This document shows, piece after piece, positions 21,604 to 33,536 of a stretch of 64,000 nt of DNA. Every line of letters begins with the position of its first letter. Positions within the stretch are counted from its first letter, which is position 1. Under the pieces are notes generated by a model. That model made no database searches, was not told the origin of the DNA, and saw only the letters and a list, made by a program, of their open reading frames with translations. Both the position numbers and the translations under genes were made by a program. Origin of the DNA: Adiantum capillus-veneris (Eukaryota > Streptophyta > Polypodiopsida > Polypodiales > Pteridaceae); NCBI GenBank assembly GCA_014529385.2, contig CM043969.1, positions 30,150,946 to 30,214,945 on the forward strand. Reading direction: 5' to 3'.

Positions 21604-23661
21604 GTGTTCCCCACCCCCCTTGACTACAATCAAATGCACCTCAAGCACTAGATCCCTCTCAAAGTATGACTTGATTTGCACAACATTCACCCTGTTCCTA
21701 AGAAGCTAACCATTTTCTCTTACCAACTGATAGGTCCCATTCGGAAAGGCCTTTTGCACTTTATATGTACCTATCCACTTCTTTTGGAATGTGAAATCCA
21801 GGTAACTTTTGTACTTCATGACTAGATCTCCTTCCTGTATCCTCTTATCTGGCAAGTTATGATTGAACTTGGCAATCCGCTTCTCTCTCTACTTCACATA
21901 CTTAGTCTGCTGCTACTTCCCTATCCATCTGCAAAGCCTTCAAATTGGCTATTCGATCTGTAGAACTCCTTGTTGAGTGGCACTAACATGCGACATACCT
22001 TTCAAAGCACCTAAGTATGCATGCATTGGCAATACAGTCTCCTTACCATAGGCTAGCTCGAATGGAGTGAAATTTGTAGCTACTTTATAGGACATCCTAT
22101 ACGCCCACAAACACTTCTCTATATTTGTTTCCCACTAAGTCTCCTGCTTATATACATACTTTGCTAACATTTTTGATGATTTTCCGATTAGCACTCTCGA
22201 CTAGACCATTGCATTGGGGGTGAAAGGATGAGGAAAACCGTTGCTGAATCTTTAGCTTTTCCACTAATGCACACATGAGCTTGCTTCTAAACCCCTGACC
22301 CCTATAAAAAACTAGCACCTATGGAGCACCAAAACGGCAATAGATGTTATCGAACACAAATTGAGCTACCACATTAGCATTTACCTCCTTCACAGCTTTG
22401 GCCTTGACCTACCTTGTAAGGTAGTCAATAGCTTCCACCACGTACTTCTTACCACTTCTTGACATTGGGAGTGGACCTATGTCATCTAGACCCCATTTCC
22501 TTTGTGCATTGATGGCACCTTATGACTCTGCGCCCAGTCGTCTTTCACCTATGATCTGACAATCGTGGCATGTCTTACACCAGTAATGCACAGCCTTCAT
22601 TATGGAAGGCCACCAAAAGCCTGCTCTAAGCACTCGAAATAGAACTTGGTCTTTGCCCTGATGTCTACTTTCTTCATGGAATTGTTCCAGCACCATACAT
22701 ATCTCTTCTTTGTACAACACCCTCCTTAACACTTTGGCACACCCATAGTTCATCAAATCCTCACACAGTGTGAATCTGCGGGCCTTCTCCACCACTCTTC
22801 TCCTATACAACTTGGACAAACCTTTTGGAAACTGCCTTGTACTCAAAAAATATTTAATTTTCTTCAAATTTTCCACATAAAGGCTTGCAACATGCACTTG
22901 AACTTTGCTACTTTCTAACTGGTCCGCCTCTTGGTTTCGCTCTCTCCTCACATGCTTGAACTGAGCCTCTTCAAAGGACTTTAGCATTTTCTTGATGGAA
23001 AAGAACGAGTGCTTCAAAGAATCCTTCCTTATATGCCATTGGCCTAACAACTACTTGATGACTAGCAACGCATCTCCCTTCAACACCAACCTGGAAATTC
23101 CAAACTCTATACACTACTTCAAACCCAAATGCAGAGTGAGATACTCCACCTCATTATTGGTGTGGATATCCTCCAAATCGTACACCTTCAAAAATATAGC
23201 TTTGCCGTGCAGGTTGTGTATCACCACACCTCCTTCTTCCTTCTGCACTACCCTTTGATACGCTCCTTCGAATCACATTTAAAAGCATTCTCCAAATTAG
23301 GCTCCTCTTTAGCTTCATCTCACACCACCCTTGGATATGCTGGAAAATCAATGGCCTTGCTGACAAGAATGTACGCCAAGTGAGACCGACTCGTATGATC
23401 TACCTTGAACACGAGCTATAACTCTTCCAGCTCCAACACCCACTTCATAATCCTCCTTCCTGGCTTCAAATGTAGCACTACCTCTGGTAGTAGATTGTTA
23501 GCTGTCAACACAAAAAGAGTTTGCACAGCTATGCACCTCAAACTTCCTGCAAGCGAAGACTAAAGCCATCACCCATTGCTCTGCTTTAGTGTAGGTAGTC
23601 TCTCCTAAGCTAATCACTCTGCTCTCAAAGTATATCATCTTGTAGCTTCTCCCTACTTTCT
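21604..23661 (-). pseudogene. Ty3/gypsy (Tat-like) RNase H, archaeal-type RNase H and integrase, left half
   Basis: Minus-strand relic. Reading leftwards from 23,661: gypsy RNase H (KMIYFESRVISLGETTYTK, then WVMALVFACRKFEVH); a second RNase H of archaeal type (HTNNEVEYLTLHLGLK, about 23,170; FGISRLVLKGDALLVIK; GQWHIRKDS) with in-frame TAGs after both Lys. Then comes the integrase H2C2 zinc finger (HQGKDQ to WCKTCHDC, about 22,560-22,660), the core (frame broken) and a C-terminal block (KYKSYLDFTFQKKWIGTYK, about 21,760-21,820). The dual RNase H is the mark of the plant Tat lineage. The element continues at 63,338-64,000: the reading frame crosses the giant transposon insertion exactly when one ATAG copy is kept. 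Confidence 0.85.
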
Positions 23662-23665
23662 ATAG
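23662..23665. repeat. Target-site duplication ATAG, left copy
   Basis: ATAG directly before the left terminal inverted repeat. The same four bases follow the right terminal repeat at 63,334-63,337. A 5-bp reading (TATAG) is possible if the right end is one base shorter. Confidence 0.85.
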
Positions 23666-23696
23666 AACACCATTTTAGATGAAATGGGAAAATCCC
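23666..23696 (+). repeat. Left terminal inverted repeat of the giant transposon
   Basis: Begins AACACCATTTTAGAT, then four variable bases, then TGGGAAAATCCC. It matches the complement of 63303-63333 at 28 of 31 positions. The inner TGGGA-AAA-TCCCA is itself a small hairpin. Confidence 0.9.
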
Positions 23697-23764
23697 ACAA
23701 CTTTGGGACTAATTTCAACGCCTATGGATTTCCTATTTCCCATTAAATTTGGGAATGTGACAAA

Positions 23765-24028
23765 GAGATAGATTCTCAAGAAAATGGTGGTGTTGAGAAA
23801 CACCTTTTAAAATTTTTATTTTTATGTGGGTGTTTCAAAACACTTCATAAAAGAGATAGATTCTCAAGAAAATGGTGGTGTTGAGAAACACCTTTTAAAA
23901 TTTTAATTTTTATGTGGGTGTTTCAAAACACTTCATAAAAGAGATAGATTCTCAAGAAAATGGTGGTGTTGAGCAACACCTTTTAGAATTTTTATTTTTA
24001 TGTGGGTGTTTAAAAATACTTCATAAAA
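23765..24028 (+). repeat. Subterminal 88-bp repeat, three tandem copies
   Basis: Units start at 23765, 23853 and 23941 with GAGATAGATTCTCAAG. Each holds GGTGTTGAGAAACACC (GGTGTTGAGCAACACC in the third) and GGGTGTTT, words that echo the TIR start AACACC in both orientations. Subterminal repeats of TIR-like words are typical transposase binding sites in CACTA-like elements; that role here is inference. Confidence 0.9.
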
Positions 24029-24074
24029 TCATACATAAGCTGGGGAAATAAAACAATGAGAAAAATATGAAATG

Positions 24075-27000
24075 CTATTCAATTTCTCCTATTAAGCTAG
24101 CATGTGCCTTCTCCATGACATTTGATGGGATCTTGATTGTTTCCGCGATTCTTCCACCCCTTGGAGTCCATGACCATACAATTGTATCAACACACTCCCA
24201 GCGCTTTGGGTCAGCAAGATTGCAGCACCAGCTCTTTTTCCAAAAATCCTCATACTGTTCTTGGATTGTGGGATTTCGTTTTCGATGTTTTGGTGCCCAA
24301 TACTGAATCAGAACTTTCTTGTAGTTAGGAGATGATTTGTCAACGTTTGACTCTGCCACTCCTAGCCATATCGGATATTTAGGATCTGCGGGTCTCACAA
24401 GAACAAGATCCCCTTTTCTTACATCAATTTGAGGCCTAAAGGCCTCTTGTGGCCTTGCACTTTGAGGACCAACATAGTGATCATTCAATTCTTCATATCC
24501 TTGAAACTCATCTCTGTCTTCCTCTATCTCTTGCATTCTATGACTCCCTACAGTCTTTGGCCAAAATGTTGTATATTCACCAATGTGTTTATTGGTTGGT
24601 TGTTCAAGCTCATTGATTATGTTCTGCCAATAAGTGATAATAGGCTCCATGTATTTTGTGGAGTCATGGTCCTTTCCCTTTAATAGAGAACATCTTTTCC
24701 AAAATTCAAGATATGACTTAATCCCTTGAATAACAAGCGAACTATCTCTCACATAGTCTGCTATAGGTACCACATCTGGACAGCCTGTTGGTAATTTTGG
24801 TTTTCCCTGGTCATCTTTTTTCCACAACCCAATTCCCGACTCCTTTGGCATCCAATCGGGTGATTTGGGATGAATTTTGTACTGCATTACAGGGACTTCA
24901 CCTTGCATATAGAAACGAAATTGAAGTGGATTAGAGTGTCTGACTAGAGCATCTTGTCCGTCACACAGGTACCCTTGCACAAAGGATTTAAAGTCGGGAA
25001 CTTGTGTCATCAAAAATGGTGCTGGAGCTGAGCTTTCACATTTTTGAAAATGTTCCATCAGATGTGGAAAAGTGAATTTCATTCCTGTTCGCAATCTTTC
25101 TGGGAACCTACTAAACATTGCATCTATGTCCTCATGTGTATGACCCACCATTAAGAATCCCAAATGCACAGTTTTGAAAACTCCTTTTGCTACTAACAAG
25201 GATAAGTATGCAAAGAAATATTGATTTTTATTCTCTCGTGCACAATTATCTAGCTGTAGCAAAAGATTCTCAGGCAATTTTTGAAATACAGGAGTGGATA
25301 TGGTATCCACAACACATTGAGAGGAAGTTGATTGTATGTGTACAATCTCTTCATTACATCCCTGGATGGCCAACGGTGGTGTCATTGTTGGTGCATTCCT
25401 CTCACGCTCTTGCTTCATTTTGTTTTGGAGGTCTAGAGATCTCCTTGAGTTCAATGCATTGAATAACGTTACATTGTTGCATGGCATACCATCATGGCAT
25501 AAATCTCCTTGTCCATGGTTTTCTGTTCTTTCCAGATTTTGTAAGCATAATGCAAGGGAACCAATTGTAGCATTGGGATCTGAAGGCCATAGACCATTAA
25601 GTGAGAAGTGACCATACATTCCATGACCATGTCAATGTGTTATCATACCTGTTAATGATACTTGCAATTGATATGCATTCGCATAATCTTTTGAGTTCAC
25701 ACGCAACCTAGGTATTGTTGTCTTTTTTTTATCCATTTTATCATGTATAATGCATAAATACTTATCCTTTTGCAACTGGGAGAACTTACGCCAGGTGTAG
25801 TACACATTCCTACAACTTTTTTGTTGCAACATGTGAATTTGACATTCATCCTTTAAACGTGCAATCATCTCGTCATCCTTTGTCGACTCTAGTTGAGACT
25901 TTATCCGACTACACACAACACATTTGGAGAACTCACTTGTTTTTGACAATGTCACATTAGCAAACTCTGTATTCCAAATCCTATTGAATGTCGTGCTAGA
26001 CATTGGCTTGAGACTCATACTGTCAAGTGTTTTATTGACATCATGTAAAATGTCTACTTGCTTTTACGTGTTTGGTATTACAAGAAAAGTTTCCCTAGTA
26101 CCATCTTCCATGGTTCTACTCTTATGTGGCATTCTCTCCGAGTTTTCATCAACAAAAGAGCGCATCAATGCCCTTCCCATTTCTGTATGGTCTCTTCCTT
26201 TTCTCATGACACCATCATTACCATGCACTGAGCGTCTAACCCCATTCTCAAAATGTTCACGGTAACGATAAAATGAAATTTTTGGAATTCCATGAATTTC
26301 GTACTAAGCTCTACTACAAACCTCACTGCCATTAGGGTGAAAGCATGTTAACCTGTCATGCTTTTTCATGTCCCGGACAATGCTAACTAGCACAATTTTG
26401 ACATATTCTAACTAGTACAATAACTTGAGCTACATCTCCAAGATCTATGACATATGATATATCAATAGAAAGCACTTGAAACAAGGAATCCAAATGTACA
26501 ACCTCCGACAAATTTTGATATTATTTGTAAAAAAATTACCGGACGCCCAACTTTTCAAAGATGTGCTAACTTGAAACTGCTAACTAGCACAAAAAGCGCG
26601 ACAGGTTGACATGCTTTCACCCATTAAAAGAAAACACATAGCATGTCTTTGTAGTTATTTTGTTCTCACGCCATTCAGTCAACATTGTATCATACACATA
26701 TTTTGTTCTATTTTGCAAACTCTGTCCCCAAAATTCATTGCGCATAGCCATGACCTTATCTCGATTGGCATATTGACAACACCTTTTGGAACAACAATCT
26801 ATGGTTGAAACAAACTGGACAGATGCTAGAGATGCTTGATTGGATCTCTTAGAAGCTTTCACTTACATTTTTGGCTTCCTCTTTACAAAGAAATATTTTC
26901 GCTTTTTTGAAATAGGATCTACCAAATAAGCTGATTCAATGCATATGTCTTGTAACGCATGCATAGCATGTAGATCCTCATAGCATAACAATTCTTTTCC

Positions 27001-27585
27001 ATCCATAGTTGTCACTCTCTTGATAGGCCAACAAACTAGATTAATGCTGCATACACTAGCTTCTGCAGAAATAGTAGCCTCATCTACATAGGATGTTTCG
27101 ATACCAATAACAATTTTATCTTCACCTAGCTCACCAAAGTTTACAGAGTCAAACGGAAACACGTACATGACAACCCCTTCGGCTACTACATGTGTTTTGC
27201 TTTCATCCCAAAGTTGAACCCTCTTATCCTTCCAAACCTCTCTGTAGCTCATTCCATTACATTGTGCATCCAATGCTCCTTCTGCTTTGTCAGCCTCATG
27301 CATAGAAGCCCCTTTGTACTGCATCTCATTTATATGCTGCAACAACCCACTACTCCATTTCACAATACTATGAAAAGCATCTCCCACTGTCAATGCATCC
27401 ATTGTTGGAAAAGGGATGAGTGCTTTCTTTTCAAAACACAAATCAATTGACACTGATACATTGCCTTCCCCAATAAGCATTCCAGAACAATATGCACTTG
27501 GATTTATTTCAAATATAGTCCCAATGGCAACCTTTTGTGTCGCTACAAACATGCACACTCTATCACCATGATTGAAATTAGCCAT
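24075..27585 (-). pseudogene. DUF7869-type transposase of the giant transposon, broken
   Basis: The start ATG 27585 (MANFNHGDRVCMF) lies right after a 3' splice site (CTTGCAG). The N-terminal part (27585-26864) holds two tandem modules of the kind in plant Tnp1/En-Spm-related proteins (VAIGTIFEINPSAYCSG; later VVAEGVVMYVFPFD). A GTAAGT intron follows. Next come a Cys block (DCCSKRCCQYANRDKVMAM), a region split by a MITE, HGNDGVMRKGRDHTEMGR (about 26,200), an intron at about 26,020-26,070, FSKCVVCSRIKS and LCIIHDKMDKKKTTIPRL. The catalytic part has LQLDNCARENKNQ (about 25,222-25,259) and GHTHEDIDAMFSRFPER (about 25,100-25,146), the DUF7869 signature. The C-terminus has a RKGDLVLVRPADP module. 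Breaks: the MITE, TAG near 26,306, TGA 25,632-25,634. Otherwise the frame is well kept, so decay is recent. Confidence 0.85.
26335..26622. mobile_element. MITE, 288 bp, inside a transposase exon
   Basis: The left end GGGTGAAAGCATGTTAACC and the complement of the right end, GGGTGAAAGCATGTCAACC, match over about 31 bp with three differences. ATTA flanks both sides (26331-26334 and 26623-26626). Removing the element with one ATTA joins NG to SEVCSRA in one frame of the transposase. The interior is non-coding with repeated GCTAACTAGCAC words. Superfamily not assigned. Confidence 0.9.
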
Positions 27586-27679
27586 ACCTGCAAGAAGATT
27601 GCAAGAATAATTGTTAAACAAACCGCTTGCAGAGTATATTGATTTACTTAGCATAAAGCATAACAAGTATGTATGTGGG

Positions 27680-29650
27680 TGTTTCATGAGAAGCACCCTG
27701 TGGCCTGAAGGTCGTAGGGTTCCTTCTATGCTACTAAGAATCTCTTTGTGCTCTATGCTCTATCGTCTATGATCTGTGATCTATATTGACTTCCTATGGC
27801 CCCTAGACCACAAGACGCCCTCATTGTTTCCAAAAAACCCTCATTGTTTTGATATGGCCCCAGGGCTATAGCTCTCTATGCCGGTATAAAGCATATTTGC
27901 TCTATATTTTCTCCCTAAGGCCTGAAGGCCATAGGGTTTTCCTCAAGATCACCTCACAGAGTTTCATGTCAAGTATATATACATCCTATGGCCTTAGGGA
28001 CATAGGGAGTTTCATGTCAAGTATATATACATCCTATGGCACCCCATGACCCTAGGGCCATAAGATCTCCAAATGAAACATACGACAATGTATGGCCCTT
28101 GAGCTTATACATTGCAACCCCATGACCCTAGGGCCATAGGATCGGCATATGAAACATATGACAATGTATGGCCCTTGAGCTTATACATTGCAACCCCATG
28201 ACCCTAGGGCTATAGGATTTCCAAATGGAACATAGGGCAACGTATGGCCCTTGAGCTTATACATTGACACCCTATGGCCCTAGGGCCACAAGACTTAAAA
28301 ACATACAAAAAGACAACCTATGGCCCTAAGCCCAAGGGTGTGAGCATTGAAACCCTATGTCTCTAGGGCCACAAGACTTCAAAACATACAAAAATACAAC
28401 CTATGGCCTTAATCCCAAGGGTGTGAGCATTGACACCCTATGGCCCTAGGGCCACAAGACTTCAAAACATACAAAAAGACAACCTATGGCCACGATGTCA
28501 AAGGTGGCCAAGATATCAATGCAGTCCCATGGCCCTAGGGCCATAGGATCTCCATATGGAACATGTGGCACCCTATGTCCCTTGACCTTATACATTGCAA
28601 CCCCATGACCCTAGGGCCATAGGATTTCCAAATGGAACATAGGCAATGTATGGCCCTTGAGCTTATACATTGCCACCCTATGGCCCTAGGGCCACAAGAT
28701 CTCACAACATACAATAAGAGAACCTAAGGCCCCTAAGCTCAAGGGTGTGGGTTCAAGGGTGGCCAAGATATCAATGCAGCCCCATGGACCTAGGGCCATA
28801 GGATCTCAATATGGGACATGTGGCACCCCATGATCCTAGGGCCATAGGATTTCCAAATGGAACATAGGCAATATATGGCCCTTGAGCTTATACATTGCCA
28901 CCCTATGGCCCTAGGGCCACAAGATCTCACAACATACAATAAGAGAACCTAAGGCCCCTATGCTCTAGGGTGTGGGTTCAAGGGTGGCCAAGATATCAAT
29001 GCAGCCCCATGGCCCTAGGGCCATAGGATCTCTATATGGGACATGTGGCACCCCATGACCCTAGTGCCATAGTATTTCTAAATGGAACATAGGCAATATA
29101 TGGCCCTTGAGCTTATACATTGCCACCCCATTACCCTAGGGCCATAGGATTTCCGAATGGAACATAGGCAATGTATGGCCATTGAGCTTATACATTGCCA
29201 CCCCATGGCCCTAGGGCAGTAGAATCTCCATATGGGACATATGGCACCCTATGGCCCTTGAGCTTACATATTGCCACCCCATGACCCTAGGGCCATAGGA
29301 TCTCCAACTACAAAGTAGGGCAATGTATGGCTCATGAGCTTATACATTGTCGTGGACCTAGGGCCATAGGATCTCCAATTGGAACATAGGGCTATGTATT
29401 GGAGCTTATCTATTGTCGCCCCTAAACCCTAGGGCCATAGGATTTCCAAATGGAATATAGGGTAACTTATGGCTCTTGAGCTTATACATTGCTACCCTAT
29501 GGCCCTAGGTCCACAAGCTTTCACATTGCCAACGTAGGGCCACAAGGATTTCACAAGATAGAAGAAGAAAACCCTAGGACATAGGATTTTCAAATGAAAC
29601 TGAGTGCACGCTTTGATCCTTGAACTCCAACATTTCCGTCCTATGGTGTG
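27680..29650. repeat. Palindromic satellite block 1
   Basis: Many diverged units of roughly 100-130 bp, each carrying variants of the perfect palindrome CTATGGCCCTAGGGCCATAG. They are linked by words such as GAGCTTATACATTGC, CCAAATGGAACATAGG and GGTGGCCAAGATATCAATGC. Higher-order units of mixed type alternate. On the minus strand the block lies just upstream of the transposase start codon, directly before a 3' splice site, so it probably fills a leader intron. No coding potential. Confidence 0.9.
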
Positions 29651-30170
29651 AGCCCAGGGGTGGCTCAGGTGTCTTCATAACAACTTCGGCCATTCAAGGG
29701 ATATCCGCAAGTGGCATAAATTTTAAAAAAATTAAAAAAAATTAAAAACAATTAATTTTTTTTTTAATGCTACGACAAACTTTGTCATAATGGGTTTTCA
29801 AATACACCTATTGATATCGGACAAAAAAAAAGCGCACAATTTTTGGGATAATTTTTTTAAATTTTAGCTATTTTTAGTGTATTTTTTACTATGCAGATTT
29901 TGATTCTGAAGTCAAATTTTGCTTCATGGGTGTCGTTCCACTCGTACTACAAAGATATGGACATTGACAAAACCTTGCACCAACTTTTTTTTTTCCATAC
30001 TCTTTTGTTTCAAAAAAAATTAAATTAAAGCTCTTTCAATTTCGGAGCCGACGAGCTATGTCTCATTTTCGCACAAAGCTTAGAAACTCTAGTAATCTCG
30101 ACTGCAAACCTGTGAGAACAACCCCTACATTCAAAATTCAAATTTTGAATTTCTAACCTAACCTAACTAA
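29651..30170. other. AT-rich spacer between divergent gene sides
   Basis: Poly(A)/poly(T) runs and no open frame. It ends the satellite block and leads into the CT-rich leader at 30.17 kb. Candidate core of a bidirectional promoter for the transposase (leftwards) and cargo gene (rightwards). Confidence 0.4.
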
Positions 30171-30515
30171 CCTTATCTCTCTCTTTCTCTCTCTACCACA
30201 ATTTTTTCCACGCTGTCGCTCTCTTTCTCTCTCTCGTTTCTTGCTCGAAACCTACACAGAAACCTGCCCACACAGAGCTTGTCTTTCTCTGTCTCTCTCT
30301 CCCTCTCTCCCCACGCATAAAGTTCTACGCCATCCTTGCGACGCGCACACAGATCTACGCGAAGCCATCGCCACAACCTTCAACAGAAGGATTGCTGTCG
30401 CGACCTCCCAAACACAGATCTGTTACCATCATTGTCGCGCCTCAACACACCTAAGTTACTGCTTGCTACTGCTGCAACAAGTTTTCATCAAACACAGATT
30501 TACTCAGAGGTAACC
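30171..30515 (+). promoter_or_regulatory. Putative CT-rich leader and non-coding first exon with splice donor
   Basis: CT-repeat patches (about 30,175-30,310) then C/A-rich sequence ending CTCAGAG|GTAACC at about 30,510, followed by a T-rich stretch. This is the look of a plant 5' untranslated exon and leader-intron donor. The next + strand coding start with a matching acceptor is ATG 40711, just after TTTTTACAG. If right, the leader intron holds two satellite blocks and was enlarged by a copia insertion. No TATA box is claimed. Confidence 0.4.
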
Positions 30516-30681
30516 TGTAGAAACCCTAATCTTTTTTCTTAATTCGGTTTTAACTGTTCTTAATCTAATTATGTTTTAGCTAACTTGTGAATCACCTCTC
30601 TCTAGAACAATAAACAAAAATCATTAATTACATCTCTAAAACTGTAAAATTGTAGACTGTAGAACTATAAAACAGAAAAAT

Positions 30682-30858
30682 CTCTAATTAGAGATCTAAA
30701 ACTGTAATACAGAATACTCTAATTAGAGACCTAAAAATATAAAACAGAAGACACTAATTAGGGACCTAAATTTGTAAAACCAAAAACTCTTATTAGGGAC
30801 CTAAATCTGTAAAACAGAAAACTCCTCATAAGTGACCTAATGCTGTAAAATTGTAAAA
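30682..30858 (+). repeat. 35-bp minisatellite, about five units
   Basis: Units begin at 30682, 30717, 30752, 30787 and 30822; a consensus start is CTCTAATTAGGGACCTAAA and the end TGTAAAACAGAAAA. The last unit is 37 bp and more diverged. It lies inside the presumed leader intron. Confidence 0.85.
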
Positions 30859-31189
30859 CTCTAACTACAAACATTTCTAATTATAAAAAAAAATTATAAA
30901 CCTGCAAATGCAAAAGACAACAACTACAGAAAATGCGAAAACTATGGATACATGTAATTGGGTTGTGGGGAGTTGGGCACACGTTGTAAGAGGACGAGTA
31001 GCGCACGCTGTTGTATGAGGATGGATTAGGGTTCAGTTGTAGGAGGATGGGAAAAAAAAAGAGGCAAGAAGGTGGGAAAGAAAGTGTACACTATATGTGC
31101 TTGTAAGATATGGTGTAATATAGTTTCTTTAAATTCATTTGTAGTCACTAAAATAAAACTAGACATTGAATCTTTAGAAGGGCAGACAG

Positions 31190-32700
31190 GGTGTGGCTAC
31201 ATAGGGTTTCACCTCATACTAAAGAGTAACATATGGCCCTAAGGCACCCTATGACCATAAGGCCATAGGGTGGTCTCACATCGTACTATAGGGTGACCAA
31301 TGTCCCATCTGGCCATAGGGTGCCAATGTACAATCTCAAGGGTCATAGGGTTCCCTATGTTCCTATTCAAGATCCTATGGCCCTATGGCCATAGGATCTC
31401 CAAAACGTATATATGGCATTATGGCCATAGGATCACATGGTGCTCCCGATCTAGAGACCTTGTGGCCCAAGAGCCTTAGGGTGGAAATGTACAATCTCAA
31501 GGGCCATAGGGTTCCCTATGTTCCTTTTGGAGATAGGGTGGCACTAGGGCCATAGAATCTCCAAAAGCAACATAAAAAACCTAGGGCCATAGGATCAAAG
31601 GGTGACCTATTGGAGACCTTGTGGCCCAAGGGCCATAGTGTGGGAATGTACAATCTTGAGGGCCATAGGGTTCCCTATGTTCCTTTCGGAGATCCTATGG
31701 TCCTCGAGCCATAGGATCTCTAAAATGAACATATGGCCCTGCAGACATAGGATCACAGGGTTTCCTATGTTCCTTTTGGAGAGCCTATGGTCCTCGGGCC
31801 ATAGGATCTCCAAAAGGAACATAGGGCCCTACGTACATAGGATCACAGGGTGCCCTATGTCCCATGAAGATACAGTGTGGCCCAAGAGCCATAGGATGGC
31901 AATGTACAATCTCAAGGGCCATATGGTTCTCTCTATGCTACTTCTGAAGATCCTATGGCCATAGCGCCATAAAATCTCCAAAAGGAACATAAGGAACCTA
32001 TGGCCATAGGATCAAAAGGTGCCCTATGTTCCATCTTGAGACCTTGTGGCCCAAGGGCCATAGGGTTCCATATGTTTTTTTTGGAGATCCTATGGCCCTT
32101 ATCCATAGGATCACAAGGTGCCCTACGTCCCATCTAGAGACGTTGTGGCCCAAGGGCCATAGGGTGACAACCTACAATCTGAAGGGCCATAGGATTCCCT
32201 ATGTTCCTTAGGGTCACAAGGTGCCCTATGTTCCATCTGAAGACCCTATGGCCCAACTGCCATAGTGTGGCAATGTACAATCGCAAGGGCCATATGATTC
32301 CCTATGTTCCTTTTGGAGATCCTATGGCCCTAGAGCCCTAGGTGCATGGGGCTGCCATCGTGCCCGTTAATATGCACCATGGTGTACCCTATGTACGTAG
32401 GCCACCCTCGTGCCCTTGGATGCCCTCTTTCCATCTAAAGACCTTGTGGTCCAAGGGCCATAGGGTGACAATCTACAATATCAAGGGCCATAGGATTCCC
32501 TATGTTCCCTAGGGTCACAAGGTGCCCTACTTTCCATCTGAAACAATGAGGGCACCTTGTGACCTTCGGGCCATAGGATCTCTATGTAGAGCAAAGAGCA
32601 AAGAGCATAGAGAGCTTCTTACTACCATAGAGGGAACCCTATGGCCTGAAGGCCATAGGGTGTCAATATAGAGATAACAGAGATTCTTACTAGCATAGAG
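31190..32700. repeat. Palindromic satellite block 2a
   Basis: Same palindromic core as block 1 in different higher-order units (words: GGCAATGTACAATCTCAAGGG, read as overlapping short words, and TTCCCTATGTTCCTTTTGGAG). The block is cut at 32,701 by a copia element and resumes at 38,286. Confidence 0.9.
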
Positions 32701-32705
32701 GGGAC
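32701..32705. repeat. Copia-1 target duplication GGGAC (partner at 38286-38290)
   Basis: GGGAC precedes the LTR start here and follows the other LTR end at 38286-38290. Both lie in the satellite phrase TAGAGGGGACCCTATGG. Confidence 0.95.
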
Positions 32706-33476
32706 TGTTAGGAAATAAGACGTAGCTAAATAGATAATTGAGTAGATTACTTAATGGAGAGAGACAGATTTATATACACAAGATTATAGAGTAGAGAGAG
32801 AGAGAGAGAGAGTACACACGATATACGTGGTTCATCCAATGTGGGCTACGTCCACGGGAAAGCAGCCACTCAATGGCTTTAGTACTTCAAAACAAGAAGT
32901 AGTTTACAAAGGGATTATACCCTTAATGGAGCTCCCGCCTTGCTTCACTCTCACCACCTCACACTCACCTTGTTGCATCAACTTCACACTATGAAATGTG
33001 TGTAGAAATGGCCTCCTTTTATACGCCAAAAGGGCTGCCCTCTCTTATGAGAGACAACCATGTGTAGCCGCCCTTGTGCGAATAAGTCCAAATTGGACCC
33101 TCCAATCCGCCCATGTGTGGCCACCCTTGAGAAGACAAGTCCGCTTTTGAATTCGGCCACCGGCCACCGGCCATTGACTTCCGACCACCGGCCATCGGCC
33201 ATTGACTACCGCCCACCGGCCAACCGACCGGTTGTTTTCCGACCACTTTCCGACCGCCGTCCGGCCATAATATTCCGGTGAAAAAGAATATTCTAGCGAA
33301 AAAGAATATTCCCCTGAGGACTTTAAAGTTGCCCCTGATTCTTGTCCGTGAAAATTTTGGTTTCCGGTGAGTGATTTTCCTTCACGCATGATGGCTTCTC
33401 CTCATAATGGGGGCCTTACAAATGTGCGCTTTAACCACAGAAAATTACAAGGGTAAATCAGGCTCCATACTTAACA
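32706..33476 (-). repeat. Copia-1 3' LTR (771 bp)
   Basis: Bounded by TGTTAGG and TTAACA on the + strand. It contains GGCCGGTGG tandem repeats and an AG-repeat patch. Short open frames in it (beginning MREGKSL) recur in all LTR copies and are not genes. Confidence 0.95.
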
Positions 33477-33536
33477 ATCTCCCACTTGGAGACTGATCTC
33501 CAAACCAAACCTGTGACTGCTTTCCATTCTGGCTTC

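Noticed and set aside
27680-29650. CRISPR-like array
   Set aside because: Units are long (about 100 bp or more), diverged and palindromic, with no constant repeat/unique spacer pattern. The context is eukaryotic.
31602-32211. ORFs of 60-120 codons inside satellite blocks
   Set aside because: They repeat the satellite palindrome in translation (GHRI, LWPKGHR) on both strands and carry no family signal.
33019-33389. Small ORFs beginning MREGKSL and MADGRW, repeated at four places
   Set aside because: All lie in the copia LTRs and recur with LTR copies; they overlap each other in several frames.
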